Source of the DNA: an uncultured Clostridia bacterium
GTDB taxonomy: Bacteria > Bacillota > Clostridia > Christensenellales > UBA3700
Reading direction: 5' to 3'
Length of the DNA stretch: 64,000 nt
NCBI GenBank assembly: GCA_945872615.1
Contig: CAMBZZ010000001.1
Coordinates: 1 to 64,000, forward strand
Below, one piece after another: positions 23,167 through 32,884 of the stretch (position 1 is its first letter; each line of letters begins with the position of its first letter). The notes under the pieces are model-generated. The model saw nothing but the letters and a program-made list of their open reading frames with translations. It ran no database searches and was not told the origin of the DNA. A program made the translations under genes and the position numbers.

Positions 23167-24750
23167 ATGAAGACCATATCACGAAAAATTTGTTTTACTT
23201 TGGCATTACTTACTATGCTTGCAGTAGCTTTGACTGCTACACTCGTCCACCCTACCACCGTCTATGCAATCAACGACAGCCGCGTCGGATGGGAAGAGGG
23301 CGTATTTAACCATTTAGACTACGGCATCTATTGGTACCAAGACGGCAAGGACATCCCCGTCAAAGCAGGTACGGCGGGCGTAGAGTTCGACCCGACCAAA
23401 CCGACTATTATCTTTACTTACGGTATGAAGTACAAAGAAGGCTACAACCGTAGAGATTTGCTCTCCACTTGGGAAGGCACGTACGATAGATTTGCCGAAG
23501 GAACCTTCCCTTATAGCACGCAATACTTCCAAAAATACATAGATATGGGCTACAACGTCGGTCACTTTTATTGGAATCAACTCTCCGAGGAGAGCATTCA
23601 AGGAGACCCTAAGATTTGGTCTTCCGACACGCCGCTGGGCATGCGCTATTACGTCTCCACCCAATCGGGCAAGAGAGTGCTAGGCGACCCAACCCTCAAT
23701 CCTACCTCTTCGGTATCTATGCTCTACGCCCAAGCAATAATCAACGCCCTTGGCAAAAACTTCTCGGGTACGCTGCAGTTGGCAGGTCACTCAATGGGTG
23801 GCGACCTATCGCTTGCAGTAAGTGAAAACCTATTGATGATGAGCGAGCGTAAAGAAATAGGCACCAACCTTATCCCTCAGCGCATCACCCTACTCGACCC
23901 GTATCTCAGCACCAACAAAGTAAAAGGACATATCGACCACCGCGGAGGTGAAGACGCCAACGGACGCACTATTGCCGAGCTTTGCTCGGAAGCCGTGGTA
24001 AAGCTTGCAGATTATGGCGTGGCTATCGAAGGCTACGGCGCAGGCAAGGCTATATACACCATGTACGCCACGTTAGGTGGAAACATCTATTCCAAAGCAA
24101 CCATGTCAACCCTCAAAGAGCGCTTTGGCGACAATATCACTTGGGTGCACCTAGACGGACTTGACAAACAGTACGGAATGACCAACACTCACAATATGGT
24201 GCCCGACTACTACTTCCTAACGCTCTTCCAAGACGCCGTCAAGGACGACTTCGATCAAACCGTTCCGTCGGCTCTCATGGACGTAAACACTCTGCGCTCT
24301 CTCAAAGGCGTGGCTTACAGCCAACAATGGAACGACGGCAACTCGGTATTGATGAAAGATTGCACCTTCGCTCGTGTGGATAGATACCAAAATCCAGTCA
24401 CGTTGACTATAGATATTCCGTCAGACGACGTGTACGGCATGCAAATATCGGACAAGGACGGCAACGTCGTATTCTCACGCACTTCCACTTCACCTATTAC
24501 GCACGCCGAAGTAGGCTTGGGAGACGGCGATTACACCGTCAAACTTACGCTTAAATCGGGCAAAACCGCACTACTATCCGACAAAACGATAACAATCAAC
24601 GAAACGGTAAACCTTGCGATAGACGAAACGGAATTGGTAAGCCACCGCGACAAAATTATACTCGCCGTAGTCATTCCAGTAGTGTGCGTGGCGGTCATCG
24701 CGACAGTAGTCTCCCTAGTCATCGTCAAGAAGAAAAAGTCGCAAAAATAA
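23167..24750 (+). CDS. Secreted, membrane-anchored alpha/beta hydrolase (lipase-like)
   Basis: A 527-residue protein with a signal peptide (about 1-34, cleavage near VYA). The nucleophile elbow GHSMGG (about 207-212, Ser209) is typical of lipases and esterases. LLDPYLS (about 242-248) could supply the acid and NTHNMVPDYY (about 343) the histidine. A beta-rich domain (about 400-490) follows. The C-terminus has a membrane helix (about 495-520) and a KKKKSQK tail without an LPxTG motif, so it is probably exposed outside and anchored at its end. The substrate is unknown. It has its own promoter and terminator. Confidence 0.75.
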   Translation: MKTISRKICFTLALLTMLAVALTATLVHPTTVYAINDSRVGWEEGVFNHLDYGIYWYQDGKDIPVKAGTAGVEFDPTKPTIIFTYGMKYKEGYNRRDLLSTWEGTYDRFAEGTFPYSTQYFQKYIDMGYNVGHFYWNQLSEESIQGDPKIWSSDTPLGMRYYVSTQSGKRVLGDPTLNPTSSVSMLYAQAIINALGKNFSGTLQLAGHSMGGDLSLAVSENLLMMSERKEIGTNLIPQRITLLDPYLSTNKVKGHIDHRGGEDANGRTIAELCSEAVVKLADYGVAIEGYGAGKAIYTMYATLGGNIYSKATMSTLKERFGDNITWVHLDGLDKQYGMTNTHNMVPDYYFLTLFQDAVKDDFDQTVPSALMDVNTLRSLKGVAYSQQWNDGNSVLMKDCTFARVDRYQNPVTLTIDIPSDDVYGMQISDKDGNVVFSRTSTSPITHAEVGLGDGDYTVKLTLKSGKTALLSDKTITINETVNLAIDETELVSHRDKIILAVVIPVVCVAVIATVVSLVIVKKKKSQK

Positions 24751-24780
24751 CGGCATACGATCAACTCAATATACCATATC

Positions 24781-24809
24781 GAGCCTTGCAATTAGCAGGG
24801 CTCTTTTTT
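24781..24809 (+). terminator. Terminator of the secreted hydrolase gene
   Basis: GAGCCTTGC pairs with GCAGGGCTC across a 5-nt loop and is followed by six T residues. Confidence 0.8.
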
Positions 24810-24874
24810 GGCAATTTTGCTCAGAAAAATTCTACGAAATTTGACAAAAAAATTGAAAATATATATCAAAATTA

Positions 24875-24903
24875 TTGACATATATATCGGGGGTGTATAT
24901 AAT
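24875..24903 (+). promoter_or_regulatory. Consensus promoter of the pot operon
   Basis: TTGACA (24875-24880), exactly 17 nt, TATAAT (24898-24903). Both hexamers match the consensus fully. Confidence 0.8.
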
Positions 24904-24909
24904 CAAAAC

Positions 24910-24982
24910 AGTTTACTAAATCTAAACTCAAAGTTTAACAAAATTTTCACTTAATAATTTTGAAGTTTACTTTTACTAAACT
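24910..24982 (+). promoter_or_regulatory. Twin operators in the pot operon leader
   Basis: AGTTTA-N7-TAAACT occurs twice, at 24910-24928 and 24964-24982, with a further AGTTTA half-site at 24932-24937. The first copy overlaps the transcription start and the second ends 17 nt before the regulator start codon. Such paired 19-bp palindromes are probably bound by the XRE-cupin protein encoded next, giving self-regulated repression. Confidence 0.65.
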
Positions 24983-24999
24983 CGGAAAAGGAGGTAACT

Positions 25000-25533
25000 A
25001 TGGAAATCGGTATCAAAATCAAGTCGCTGAGACTCCAATGCGGTCTAACGCAAGAAGAGCTTGCCGATAGATGCGATTTGACCAAAGGATATATCTCGCA
25101 ATTAGAAAACGACATTGCCTCGCCGTCTATAGCGACACTCATCGACATACTATCCGCACTCGGCTCCGACCTCAAGAGTTTTTTCAACGACGACAGCGAC
25201 GAGCAAATAGTATTCGAGGAGGACGACTTCTTCGTCAAGGAGAGCGACGACAACTCTATCACGTGGCTAGTGCCAAATAGCCAAAAGAACGAAATGGAGC
25301 CGATATTGATGACCCTCAACGCTCATAGCAAGACGCTGGAAGATATGCCTCACGAAGGAGAAGAATTCGGATATATGCTCGAGGGCAACGCAACGCTGAT
25401 AATAGGCAAAAAGAAGTACAAACTAAGTCAAGGCAACTCTTTTTATTTCGTCAGCAACAAAAAGCACTATATAGTCAACGACGGCGACGCGCCCGTAAAA
25501 ATACTGTGGGTATCTTCCCCTCCTACATTCTAA
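25000..25533 (+). CDS. XRE-family regulator with cupin domain (PuuR-like)
   Basis: A 177-residue protein. Residues 1-65 form an XRE helix-turn-helix ([30 protein letters not shown]). Residues 105-175 form a cupin domain ([32 protein letters not shown]). Proteins of this type sense polyamines or related small molecules. The start follows AAAGGAGG. It is the first gene of a unit with potABCD, with 13 nt to potA, so it probably represses the operon at the twin operators upstream. An acidic linker ([14 protein letters not shown]) joins the domains. Confidence 0.8.
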   Translation: MEIGIKIKSLRLQCGLTQEELADRCDLTKGYISQLENDIASPSIATLIDILSALGSDLKSFFNDDSDEQIVFEEDDFFVKESDDNSITWLVPNSQKNEMEPILMTLNAHSKTLEDMPHEGEEFGYMLEGNATLIIGKKKYKLSQGNSFYFVSNKKHYIVNDGDAPVKILWVSSPPTF

Positions 25534-25546
25534 GAAGGACACGACG

Positions 25547-27184
25547 ATGGAAAACAAAAAATATATACTCGAACTAAAAAACATCAACAAGTATTACGAC
25601 GACAAGAGGGTCGTCAACAACGCCAATCTCAAGATAGAGAAGGGTCAATTCGTCACTCTCTTAGGTCCCAGCGGTTGCGGCAAGACCACTACCCTACGCA
25701 TGATAGCGGGATTCGAGCAGCCAACCGAAGGGCAAGTTTTCTTTGACGGGGAAGACATCACTTCTCTACCGCCTCACAAGAGAGAGGTCAATACGGTATT
25801 CCAAAAGTACGCTCTCTTCCCTCACCTCAACGTATTCAAAAACATCGCCTTTGGTCTTAAGATGAAAAAGGTAGAAGTGGAATACGTCAATCGCAAAGGC
25901 GAAAAGGCGACCAAACTCGTCAATCTAAAGCGTAAACCCGTAGAACAAGAAATAATAGGCAAAAACGGCGAAAAAACAGTCAAAATCGTGCCTTTTTGCC
26001 GTCAATACAAGATGGTAACCACCAAGGATAGAAAGGGCAACGTCACCACCAAAAAGGTAAACTGTTACAAGGCTTTTATCGAAGAAAAGGTACGTCGCGC
26101 GCTCAAAATCGTTGGTCTCAGCGACTACGAAAATCGTGACGTCAACTCTCTGTCGGGCGGACAGCAACAGAGGGTCGCCATAGCAAGAGCAATCGTCAAC
26201 GAGCCTAAGATTTTGCTCCTCGACGAGCCTTTGGGCGCACTCGACCTCAAGATGCGTCAAGAGATGCAGCTCGAGCTAAAATCCATGCACCAAAAACTGG
26301 GCATCACCTTTATCTACGTCACCCACGACCAAGAAGAAGCCTTGACGATGAGCGACACTATCGTTGTTATGCGCGACGGCAAGATTTGTCAAGAAGGTAG
26401 CCCTATCGACATCTACAACGAGCCTAAGACGGCGTACGTTGCTGACTTTATCGGTGAGTCAAACATTCTCGACGGCGTAATGCCCGAGGACAAAAAAGTA
26501 ATATTTGCGGGAGTGCAATGGGACTGCGTAGACGTAGGTTTCGAGCCTAACCAAAAGGTGGATATAGTAGTAAGACCCGAGGACTGGGAAGTGCGCGAAA
26601 AGGGTAAAGGCATACTTGATGGCAAAATCGTCTCCTCGATTTTTAAGGGTGTACATTACGAAATGTCGTGTATCGCGGGCGGTTACGAATTTATCATTCA
26701 CAACACTATAGAAAGCCCCGTAGGCAGCGAAGTCAGCCTCTACGTCGACCCCGACAATATCCACATCATGACCAAAGAACTCTACGCCAACGATAAGCAA
26801 GTGGAATTTTTGTCCAACACCACCCTCGACTTGTACGGCGGAACGTACGACTTCGACCCTACTACGTTGTTCGACGATGCAACCTATGACGGCGATAACG
26901 ATATTCTCACCATAGACGGCGAAGAGACGGCGCTCAAAGGCAAAAAAGCCGTGGTTAGATTCGAGTTTACCGACGTGGAAATGACCGACGACGAGATGGA
27001 CGCGCCTCTTGCCGCCAACGTGGAATCTATGATTTATAAAGGCAAAAACTATATCGTCTGCCTAAGGACCGACAACAACCACCATATCTTTGCCGACACC
27101 GAATATCTATGGGACGACGGCGACAGAGTGGGCATTGCAGTCAAACCCGACCGCTTTAAGTTGATAAGGATGATAGAAGAATGA
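25547..27184 (+). CDS. potA: Spermidine/putrescine ABC transporter ATP-binding protein, with insertion
   Basis: A 545-residue PotA-type ATPase. Walker [10 protein letters not shown] (40-48), Q-loop FQKYALFPH, signature LSGGQQQR (202-209), Walker [13 protein letters not shown] (about 222-233) and the H-loop in YVTHDQEEA are intact. About 70 charged residues (about 107-178, rich in Lys, Val and Asn) are inserted between the Q-loop and the signature, where usual PotA proteins have a short helical subdomain. The C-terminal TOBE-like region is also long, with an acidic segment near 440-490. Usual PotA length is about 350-380. It energises PotBC and its gene overlaps potB by 4 bp. Confidence 0.85.
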   Translation: MENKKYILELKNINKYYDDKRVVNNANLKIEKGQFVTLLGPSGCGKTTTLRMIAGFEQPTEGQVFFDGEDITSLPPHKREVNTVFQKYALFPHLNVFKNIAFGLKMKKVEVEYVNRKGEKATKLVNLKRKPVEQEIIGKNGEKTVKIVPFCRQYKMVTTKDRKGNVTTKKVNCYKAFIEEKVRRALKIVGLSDYENRDVNSLSGGQQQRVAIARAIVNEPKILLLDEPLGALDLKMRQEMQLELKSMHQKLGITFIYVTHDQEEALTMSDTIVVMRDGKICQEGSPIDIYNEPKTAYVADFIGESNILDGVMPEDKKVIFAGVQWDCVDVGFEPNQKVDIVVRPEDWEVREKGKGILDGKIVSSIFKGVHYEMSCIAGGYEFIIHNTIESPVGSEVSLYVDPDNIHIMTKELYANDKQVEFLSNTTLDLYGGTYDFDPTTLFDDATYDGDNDILTIDGEETALKGKKAVVRFEFTDVEMTDDEMDAPLAANVESMIYKGKNYIVCLRTDNNHHIFADTEYLWDDGDRVGIAVKPDRFKLIRMIEE

Positions 27185-27993
27185 AAAAGAGAAAACTAAG
27201 CGGATTTACTCGCAAGTATTTGGCAATTCCTTACGTGGTATTTATGGCGATATTCGTCGTACTGCCATTGTTGATTTTGCTACTCTACTCTTTTTGCGAG
27301 ACGAGAAGCGACGGCTCGCTGTCTTGGAACTTCACCTTTGACAACTACAAGACGATCTTTAGTCCTTCCAGCGTGCAAATGCTCACCCGTTCGATATACG
27401 TAGGGTTGCTGACTACTCTGATATGCTTAGTTGTCGGCTATCCCGTTGCGCTCTTTCTCGCCGACAAAAAGTATAACAAAAGCCCCGTGCTCGTTATGCT
27501 GTTTATGTTGCCGATGTGGATCAACTTCCTCTTGCGTACCCTTGCTACCAAAGCAATGTTCGAAGCAATGGAGGTCGACCTAGGTATGGGTACGGTAATA
27601 TTCGGTATGGTGTACAACTACTTGCCTTTTATGATAATGCCTATCTATACCACTATATCCAAGATAGACCCGTCTTTGCTGGAAGGTGCCGCCGACCTCG
27701 GCGCTTCGCCTCGCAAAGCCTTCGTCAAAGTGACGCTTCCGCTCTCCCTCCCCGGAGTGCTTAGCGGAATTACGATGGTATTTATGCCGACTATCACTAC
27801 TTTTGCAATTTCGGGACTGCTCAGCGGTAACAAAATCAGCCTCATCGGCGACTTTATCGACTTGCAAGTAGTCAATAGTCTCAACGTTGCCAGCGCGATG
27901 TCCTTTATTATTTTGATTGTCATCGGCATTTCTATGATTGTCGTCAACAAGTACGACAAGGACAACACTTCTACCGGAGGTGGATTATGGTAA
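27181..27993 (+). CDS. potB: Spermidine/putrescine ABC transporter permease PotB
   Basis: A 270-residue inner-membrane permease with about six membrane helices. The EAA loop is visible as [20 protein letters not shown] (about 161-180), which contacts the ATPase. It shares a 4-bp overlap with potA and overlaps potC by 7 bp, so the three are translationally coupled. With PotC it forms the channel through which polyamine delivered by PotD enters the cell. Confidence 0.85.
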   Translation: MKKRKLSGFTRKYLAIPYVVFMAIFVVLPLLILLLYSFCETRSDGSLSWNFTFDNYKTIFSPSSVQMLTRSIYVGLLTTLICLVVGYPVALFLADKKYNKSPVLVMLFMLPMWINFLLRTLATKAMFEAMEVDLGMGTVIFGMVYNYLPFMIMPIYTTISKIDPSLLEGAADLGASPRKAFVKVTLPLSLPGVLSGITMVFMPTITTFAISGLLSGNKISLIGDFIDLQVVNSLNVASAMSFIILIVIGISMIVVNKYDKDNTSTGGGLW

Positions 27994-28814
27994 AGAAAAT
28001 AATTGTCAAATGCTTGTTTGCTCTCGTATTGGTATTTTTGTATCTACCTATATTGTGGATGATAATCTTTTCCTTTACCAATACGCCTTCTTTCAGTTCT
28101 TGGGGCGGCTTTAGCTTCGACGCTTACAAAGAACTATTTACGGGTAGAGATAGTGCCGCCATATTCGAAGCTTTGCGCAACACCGCTATCATCGGTATAT
28201 CGGCTAGCTTGATTTCTACCGTGCTCGGCACGATGGCTGCTATCGGTATCAACTCCATTAGGTCGAAGAAGGCAAAAGCCGTCATCACGAGTATCAACCA
28301 AATTCCTATGGTCAACAGCGAGATAGTCACCGCCGTTTCGCTAGTGTTGCTCTTTGGCATTTTGCGTACCTTTATCCAACTAGACGGACAAGTACAAATG
28401 CTCAACGTAATTTTGGCTCACGTTACGTTTTGTACCCCGTACGTCATACTCAACGTACTGCCTCGACTAAGACAAAGCGACAACAAGATTTACGAAGCGG
28501 CTCTCGACCTTGGTTGCACGCCGACGCAAGCATTGTGGAAAGTAGTGATTCCCGACATACTGCCGGGCATATTGATGGGCTTCGTGATGTCATTTACTCT
28601 ATCGATAGACGACTTCGTAATTACCCAGTTCAACATCGACGGTTTCCAAACGCTGTCGACGCTCATCTATCTCAAAGCACACGGCAAAAAATCTCTGCCT
28701 GCATCTATGAGAGCTTTGTCGTCAATAATATTCGTAGTAATCCTCGGTTTGATGGCTCTTATCAACCGCAAACCGAAAAATAAAACTTCAAAACAAGGAG
28801 CTTACAAAAAATGA
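27987..28814 (+). CDS. potC: Spermidine/putrescine ABC transporter permease PotC
   Basis: A 275-residue permease with about six membrane helices and the EAA motif EAALDLGCTPTQALWKVVIP (about 171-190). SIDDFVITQF (about 207-216) is typical of PotC. It overlaps potB by 7 bp and potD by 4 bp. It partners PotB in the membrane. The Lys-rich C-terminus (KPKNKTSKQGAYKK) is cytoplasmic. Confidence 0.85.
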   Translation: MVKKIIVKCLFALVLVFLYLPILWMIIFSFTNTPSFSSWGGFSFDAYKELFTGRDSAAIFEALRNTAIIGISASLISTVLGTMAAIGINSIRSKKAKAVITSINQIPMVNSEIVTAVSLVLLFGILRTFIQLDGQVQMLNVILAHVTFCTPYVILNVLPRLRQSDNKIYEAALDLGCTPTQALWKVVIPDILPGILMGFVMSFTLSIDDFVITQFNIDGFQTLSTLIYLKAHGKKSLPASMRALSSIIFVVILGLMALINRKPKNKTSKQGAYKK

Positions 28815-30100
28815 AGAAAAAACTTTGTATCGTGTTGATTGCGGTTATGCTATTAGCCGTAAGTATGCCGACGTTGAGTGCTTGTACCTCCCGTGAGGAC
28901 ACCCTCAAAATCTACAACTGCGCCGAATATATCGGAGAAGACGTCATCGACCAATTCAAAGAATATTACCAATCCGTCACGGGCAAAAAGATCTCTATAG
29001 TATACGACGAGTACGACACCAACGAGACCATGCACTCCAAAGTCGCTATCAAAAAGTCCGACTACGACGTCATTTGTGCCTCCGACTATATGATAGAAAG
29101 AATGCTTAGAGAAGAATTGCTCCTCGAGCAATCTCCGCTTGGCAACGACCTCGACGGCAACGCTATCGAAGACTATCGTAAGGTCAACATATCGGAATAC
29201 TTCCTTGACAACACCGTCAACAACTTCACCTACGACCCGAGCGGAAAATACTCCACTCCTTATATGTGGGGTACTATGGGTATCGTATACGCAACCGACA
29301 AAATTTCTCTCGAATACCTCGATTCAAAGGGCTGGGGTGCATTGTGGGATACGGCTTATCAAGGCAGAGTCAATATGAAAAAGAGCGTACGCGACACCTA
29401 CGCCGTAGGCGCAATCTATACCTTCTGCAACACTGCTTCTTCTAGCTATGACGCCAATATTACACCGGAAATGGCTCTCAACAACGTTGCCAACGCTAGT
29501 GCCGTTCAACAATCTCTCGTATGGCAAAAACAAAACGTCAAATGCGGTTACGAGACCGACGAGGGTAAGTCGGCTATCATCGAAGGCAAGGTCGATATGG
29601 CACTACAATGGTCGGGCGACGCAATCTATTCTATGGGCGAATTGCAAGAAGAATTGGGCATCTCAAGAAGCCTCGACTACTACGTACCTCAAGAAGGCTC
29701 CAACGTTTGGGTAGACTGCTGGGCTATTCCTAAGTACGCCAAAAACACCGTTGCCGCCAACCTTTGGATCAACTTCTTGTGCCAAGAAGACGTTGCTATC
29801 GAAAATATGGAGTGGATTGGCTATACCTCTTGCGTGGCAACTCAAGCAACCTTTGAGTGGTGTCAAGGCTACTACGACGACAACGACAATTTCGTGCCAT
29901 ACACCGAAGAAGACTACGGCACTTCCAACCTCAGCTACTTCTTTGGTGGAGAGCTCAGCAAACAAGCCGAGAGCATTATCGTAAACCCTGCTCAATTCCC
30001 ATCCTTGGATATTGTCAATAGATGCGGAGTTATGTCCGACTTTGGTGAAGAAAACACCAAAATCATAGACAACGTTTGGGCAAACGTACTCAACGCCTAA
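28811..30100 (+). CDS. potD: Polyamine-binding lipoprotein PotD
   Basis: A 429-residue extracellular solute-binding protein. The lipoprotein signal ends LSAC (Cys25). TLKIYNCAEYIGEDVIDQF opens the mature domain as in PotD/PotF, and YDVICASDYMIERM, PYMWGTMGIVY and ALQWSGDA are family-typical ligand-pocket segments. The protein binds spermidine or putrescine and hands it to PotBC. The insertion after NDNFVPYTEEDYGT is somewhat longer than usual. It ends the operon and is followed by two strong hairpins. Confidence 0.85.
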   Translation: MKKKLCIVLIAVMLLAVSMPTLSACTSREDTLKIYNCAEYIGEDVIDQFKEYYQSVTGKKISIVYDEYDTNETMHSKVAIKKSDYDVICASDYMIERMLREELLLEQSPLGNDLDGNAIEDYRKVNISEYFLDNTVNNFTYDPSGKYSTPYMWGTMGIVYATDKISLEYLDSKGWGALWDTAYQGRVNMKKSVRDTYAVGAIYTFCNTASSSYDANITPEMALNNVANASAVQQSLVWQKQNVKCGYETDEGKSAIIEGKVDMALQWSGDAIYSMGELQEELGISRSLDYYVPQEGSNVWVDCWAIPKYAKNTVAANLWINFLCQEDVAIENMEWIGYTSCVATQATFEWCQGYYDDNDNFVPYTEEDYGTSNLSYFFGGELSKQAESIIVNPAQFPSLDIVNRCGVMSDFGEENTKIIDNVWANVLNA

Positions 30101-30106
30101 ATAAGA

Positions 30107-30185
30107 AAAAAGTCGATACGTATCGACTTTTTGACATAATCAAACAACGAAACAGACGCTAATCGATAGCGTCTGTTTCGTTGTT
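30107..30185. terminator. Two bidirectional terminator hairpins
   Basis: AAAAAGTCGATA-CG-TATCGACTTTTT (30107-30132) is a perfect palindrome that can stop both strands. A second stem with 19 paired bases lies at 30143-30185 (arms starting AACAACGAAACAGACG). They separate potD from the convergent helicase gene. Confidence 0.8.
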
Positions 30186-31827
30186 AATATCTCTTTTTGG
30201 ACGGATATTTTGATTTAGTATCTCGTGCACTCTTGGTGCTACCCTTGACGCTTCTCTTACCTATTTCTTCCTTGCCGTTTCTCTTTCTTACTCCCTTTTC
30301 GCTATTATTGTCTGACTTTTTACTAGATTTGTACTCTCTCTTTTCGTCTTTGGTGGGCTTTTTGCCGCTCTTGTAGTCGTTTTTGACATCTTTGGACGGC
30401 TTATGCATTTTCTCTTTATCGGCTTCTTGCAAGGTCAACTTACGCTTGTCTATAGTCATACCTTCGAGTTTTTTGAGTTCCCCTTCCTTGCCCTTGACCA
30501 CTTCGACGAAGCCGTAGGTATCTCTCAATTTAATGTCGGTTATCTCGTATATTTTGATAGCAGTCTTGGTAGTAATTATCTTGATTACGGTATCCTTGTC
30601 GAGCATATCCTTTTTGCCCACGTTGACAAAAAATCTCGACACGTTAGCTTCCACGCATTCACGATTTAGGCGATTAGAACTATCCTTAGGCAAAGTAAAA
30701 CTATCCACCTCTCCGTCCGTTTCCATATATTGCAAGGCATTGTTCGTTGCCTTTTGATATAACGGAATATTGGCGGTTTGCTCCCCGTCTATAAAGGTAT
30801 AGGCGGCACCGCCCTTGCTTGCCCTCGCCGTTCTTCCTATGCGATGAACGTAAAAGTCGGGGGTCGTAGGCGGATCGAAGTTGATTATCGCTTGCACGTC
30901 GTCCACGTCAATACCCCTTGCCGCCACGTCGGTAGCTATAAGCATCTCGACTTGTCCGTTTCTAAACTGCTTCATCATAGCCGTTCTTTGCGCTTGTTTG
31001 AGGTCTCCGTGAAGCACCGCGGCACTCCTACGCTTTTTGATAAGTGCTTCGCCGAGTTTGTCGGCGCGCTTTTTGGTATTGCAAAAGATAATCACCCTAC
31101 TATATTTATTTTCGTCTATGATTCGTAGAAGGTATCCCACGCGTTGACTATCCTTGACAACGGTATATTTTTGTTCAATCTTAGGCGTATTTTCGCCGTC
31201 TATCGTGGCTTTGACGTATTTGGGAGCAGATAGTCTCTGGTCTATAAGCGATTTGATTTCGGTTGGGATTGTCGCCGAATAGAGCATCTTTTGGCAATCC
31301 TTCGGACACATAGACATAATACTTTCTATATCTTTTCTAAATCCCATATCGAACATTTCATCGCACTCGTCCAATACTAGTGCTTTGATATTGCCGAGTT
31401 TTAGAGTTTTGCGCCCGATATGGTCCAGCACTCTACCCACCGTACCTACGACGATTTGCGGTTTTTTTCGCAAAAACATAAGTTGGCGTTGTATATTCTG
31501 TCCGCCGTACAATCCCGCAACTCTAATCTTTTCGGTATATTTGAGGGTATCGCTAAGCACGGCGCATATCTGCATAACAAGTTCTCTAGTAGGACACAAA
31601 ACCATAATTTGCACGCCGTCATAATCTCTGTCTATCGCATCGAGCATAGGCAAAACAAAGGCGAGCGTTTTACCCGTACCCGTAGGAGCTTGTCCTACCA
31701 CGTCGCCACCCTGCATCGCAAGCGGAATAATTGCCCTTTGAATCGCAGTTGGCTCAATAATGCCGTTTTCCGTCAAGGCTCTAACGATATTTTTGTCTAT
31801 ATTTATCTCTTCAAAAAAATTATTCAT
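30184..31827 (-). CDS. DEAD-box RNA helicase
   Basis: About 547 residues from the ATG at 31827. The motifs are APTGTGKT (I), PTREL (Ia), LDECDEMFD (II, a DECD variant), SAT (III), ARGID (V) and HRIGRTAR (VI). A DbpA-like RNA-binding segment follows (about 430-500, IKIYEITDIKLRDTYGFVEV), then a long Lys/Arg/Ser-rich tail (about 505-547). This is the layout of CshA/DbpA-type helicases in ribosome assembly or mRNA turnover. The start is chosen because a -10 box (TATATT) lies 6 nt upstream and no ribosome binding site exists, suggesting a leaderless mRNA. Confidence 0.85.
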   Translation of the reverse strand: MNNFFEEINIDKNIVRALTENGIIEPTAIQRAIIPLAMQGGDVVGQAPTGTGKTLAFVLPMLDAIDRDYDGVQIMVLCPTRELVMQICAVLSDTLKYTEKIRVAGLYGGQNIQRQLMFLRKKPQIVVGTVGRVLDHIGRKTLKLGNIKALVLDECDEMFDMGFRKDIESIMSMCPKDCQKMLYSATIPTEIKSLIDQRLSAPKYVKATIDGENTPKIEQKYTVVKDSQRVGYLLRIIDENKYSRVIIFCNTKKRADKLGEALIKKRRSAAVLHGDLKQAQRTAMMKQFRNGQVEMLIATDVAARGIDVDDVQAIINFDPPTTPDFYVHRIGRTARASKGGAAYTFIDGEQTANIPLYQKATNNALQYMETDGEVDSFTLPKDSSNRLNRECVEANVSRFFVNVGKKDMLDKDTVIKIITTKTAIKIYEITDIKLRDTYGFVEVVKGKEGELKKLEGMTIDKRKLTLQEADKEKMHKPSKDVKNDYKSGKKPTKDEKREYKSSKKSDNNSEKGVRKRNGKEEIGKRSVKGSTKSARDTKSKYPSKKRY

Positions 31828-31833
31828 ACGTAT

Positions 31834-31877
31834 AATATACACCAAAAGTTGCTTTTCTTCAACTGCTTGGTTATAAT
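31834..31877. promoter_or_regulatory. Overlapping divergent promoters
   Basis: Leftward: TTGAAG (31857-31862), 17 nt, TATATT (31834-31839), then 6 nt to the helicase ATG. Rightward: TTGCTT (31849-31854), 17 nt, TATAAT (31872-31877), then 6 nt to the SDR ATG at 31884. The two promoters overlap by 14 bp, so RNA polymerase can probably occupy only one at a time. Confidence 0.6.
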
Positions 31878-31883
31878 TGTAGT

Positions 31884-32615
31884 ATGAAAACGGCAATTAT
31901 TACGGGAGCAAGTAGGGGCATAGGCAAAGCTACAGCCATCCTTCTTGCAAAAAACGACTACAACGTGGTAATCAATTACAACCACTCGGAAGAGCAAGCC
32001 AAGGCGCTTGTCGACGAGTTGACCACGCAAGGGCTGTCGGCTGTTTGCTACAAGGCGGACGTGTCCGACGAGACGCAAGCAGAGGCTCTTGTTAAATTTA
32101 CACTTGACAATTTCGGCAACGTCGACCTACTCGTCAACAACGCAGGTGTGTCGGCGAGCGGACTGTTGATTGACACCTCTACCCGCCAAATAAACGAAAC
32201 AATCGCAGTCAATCTTACTGCTACTGTTTTGATGACGCAAAAGGTCGCTAGAGGCATGCTATCCAATCAATCGGGCAATATTATCAATATTTCGTCGATA
32301 TGGGGCGAAATAGGCGGATCTTGCGAAGCCGTCTACTCCGCTACCAAAGGGGGAATAATTGCCTTTAGCAAGGCAATGGCAAAGGAACTCGGCTACAACG
32401 GTATCAGGGTCAACTGCATTGCTCCTGGAATAATAGATACGGATATGAACGCTCACCTAAGCGCGTGCGACGTGCAAAACATAATAGACGATATTCCTTG
32501 TCAGAGGATAGGTCATGCCGAAGATATTGCCAAGGCTGTGCTGTGGCTGGCAAGCGACGAAGCCGATTATATCAACGGACAAGTCCTATCAATCAACGGA
32601 GGTTGGAATACCTAA
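31884..32615 (+). CDS. SDR-family oxidoreductase (FabG-like)
   Basis: A 243-residue short-chain dehydrogenase/reductase. ITGASRGIGKA (about 6-16) binds NAD(P); NNAGVSASG (about 88-96), the catalytic serine in NISSIWGEIGG, and YSATKGG (Tyr and Lys) complete the active site. VLSINGGW near the end is typical of FabG-like members. It could reduce 3-oxoacyl-ACP, but no other fatty-acid genes are nearby, so the substrate is open. The start lies 6 nt after a TATAAT box with no ribosome binding site. Confidence 0.85.
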   Translation: MKTAIITGASRGIGKATAILLAKNDYNVVINYNHSEEQAKALVDELTTQGLSAVCYKADVSDETQAEALVKFTLDNFGNVDLLVNNAGVSASGLLIDTSTRQINETIAVNLTATVLMTQKVARGMLSNQSGNIINISSIWGEIGGSCEAVYSATKGGIIAFSKAMAKELGYNGIRVNCIAPGIIDTDMNAHLSACDVQNIIDDIPCQRIGHAEDIAKAVLWLASDEADYINGQVLSINGGWNT

Positions 32616-32658
32616 GCTAAAGACCGACTAACCGCTACTATAAGTTAAAACTCAAAAG

Positions 32659-32694
32659 AAAAAGAGCAAACGTCAAAGCACGCTTGCTCTTTTT
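32659..32694 (+). terminator. Terminator of the SDR gene
   Basis: AAAAAGAGCAAACG pairs with CGCTTGCTCTTTTT. The stem ends in T residues. Confidence 0.75.
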
Positions 32695-32736
32695 AGAGGA
32701 AAAAATAATGAAATAATGTCTAATTGAATACGCGTC

Positions 32737-32884
32737 TATAGCGTCTTAGTTATACACAACAACGCTACTATCAACAAGAAAATAATATCGACGAGCGCAA
32801 CGCTTATAATCTTTTGCCAAAACACGCTTTTCTTTTGCGCCTTTAGCACTTCTTGAAGAATTTCTCTATATTCTTATCTTCCAT
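32737..32884 (-). pseudogene. Possible frameshifted small membrane protein
   Basis: One frame reads EYREILQEVLKAQKKSVFWQ and then a hydrophobic helix (VALVDIIFLLIVALLCI), ending at 32737. It has no start in frame. An ATG at 32884 starts MEDKN in another frame, and adding one base after the fourth codon would join them into a 49-residue amphipathic-plus-membrane protein. No ribosome binding site is seen. It may be a decayed or mis-sequenced small gene, or chance. Confidence 0.25.
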
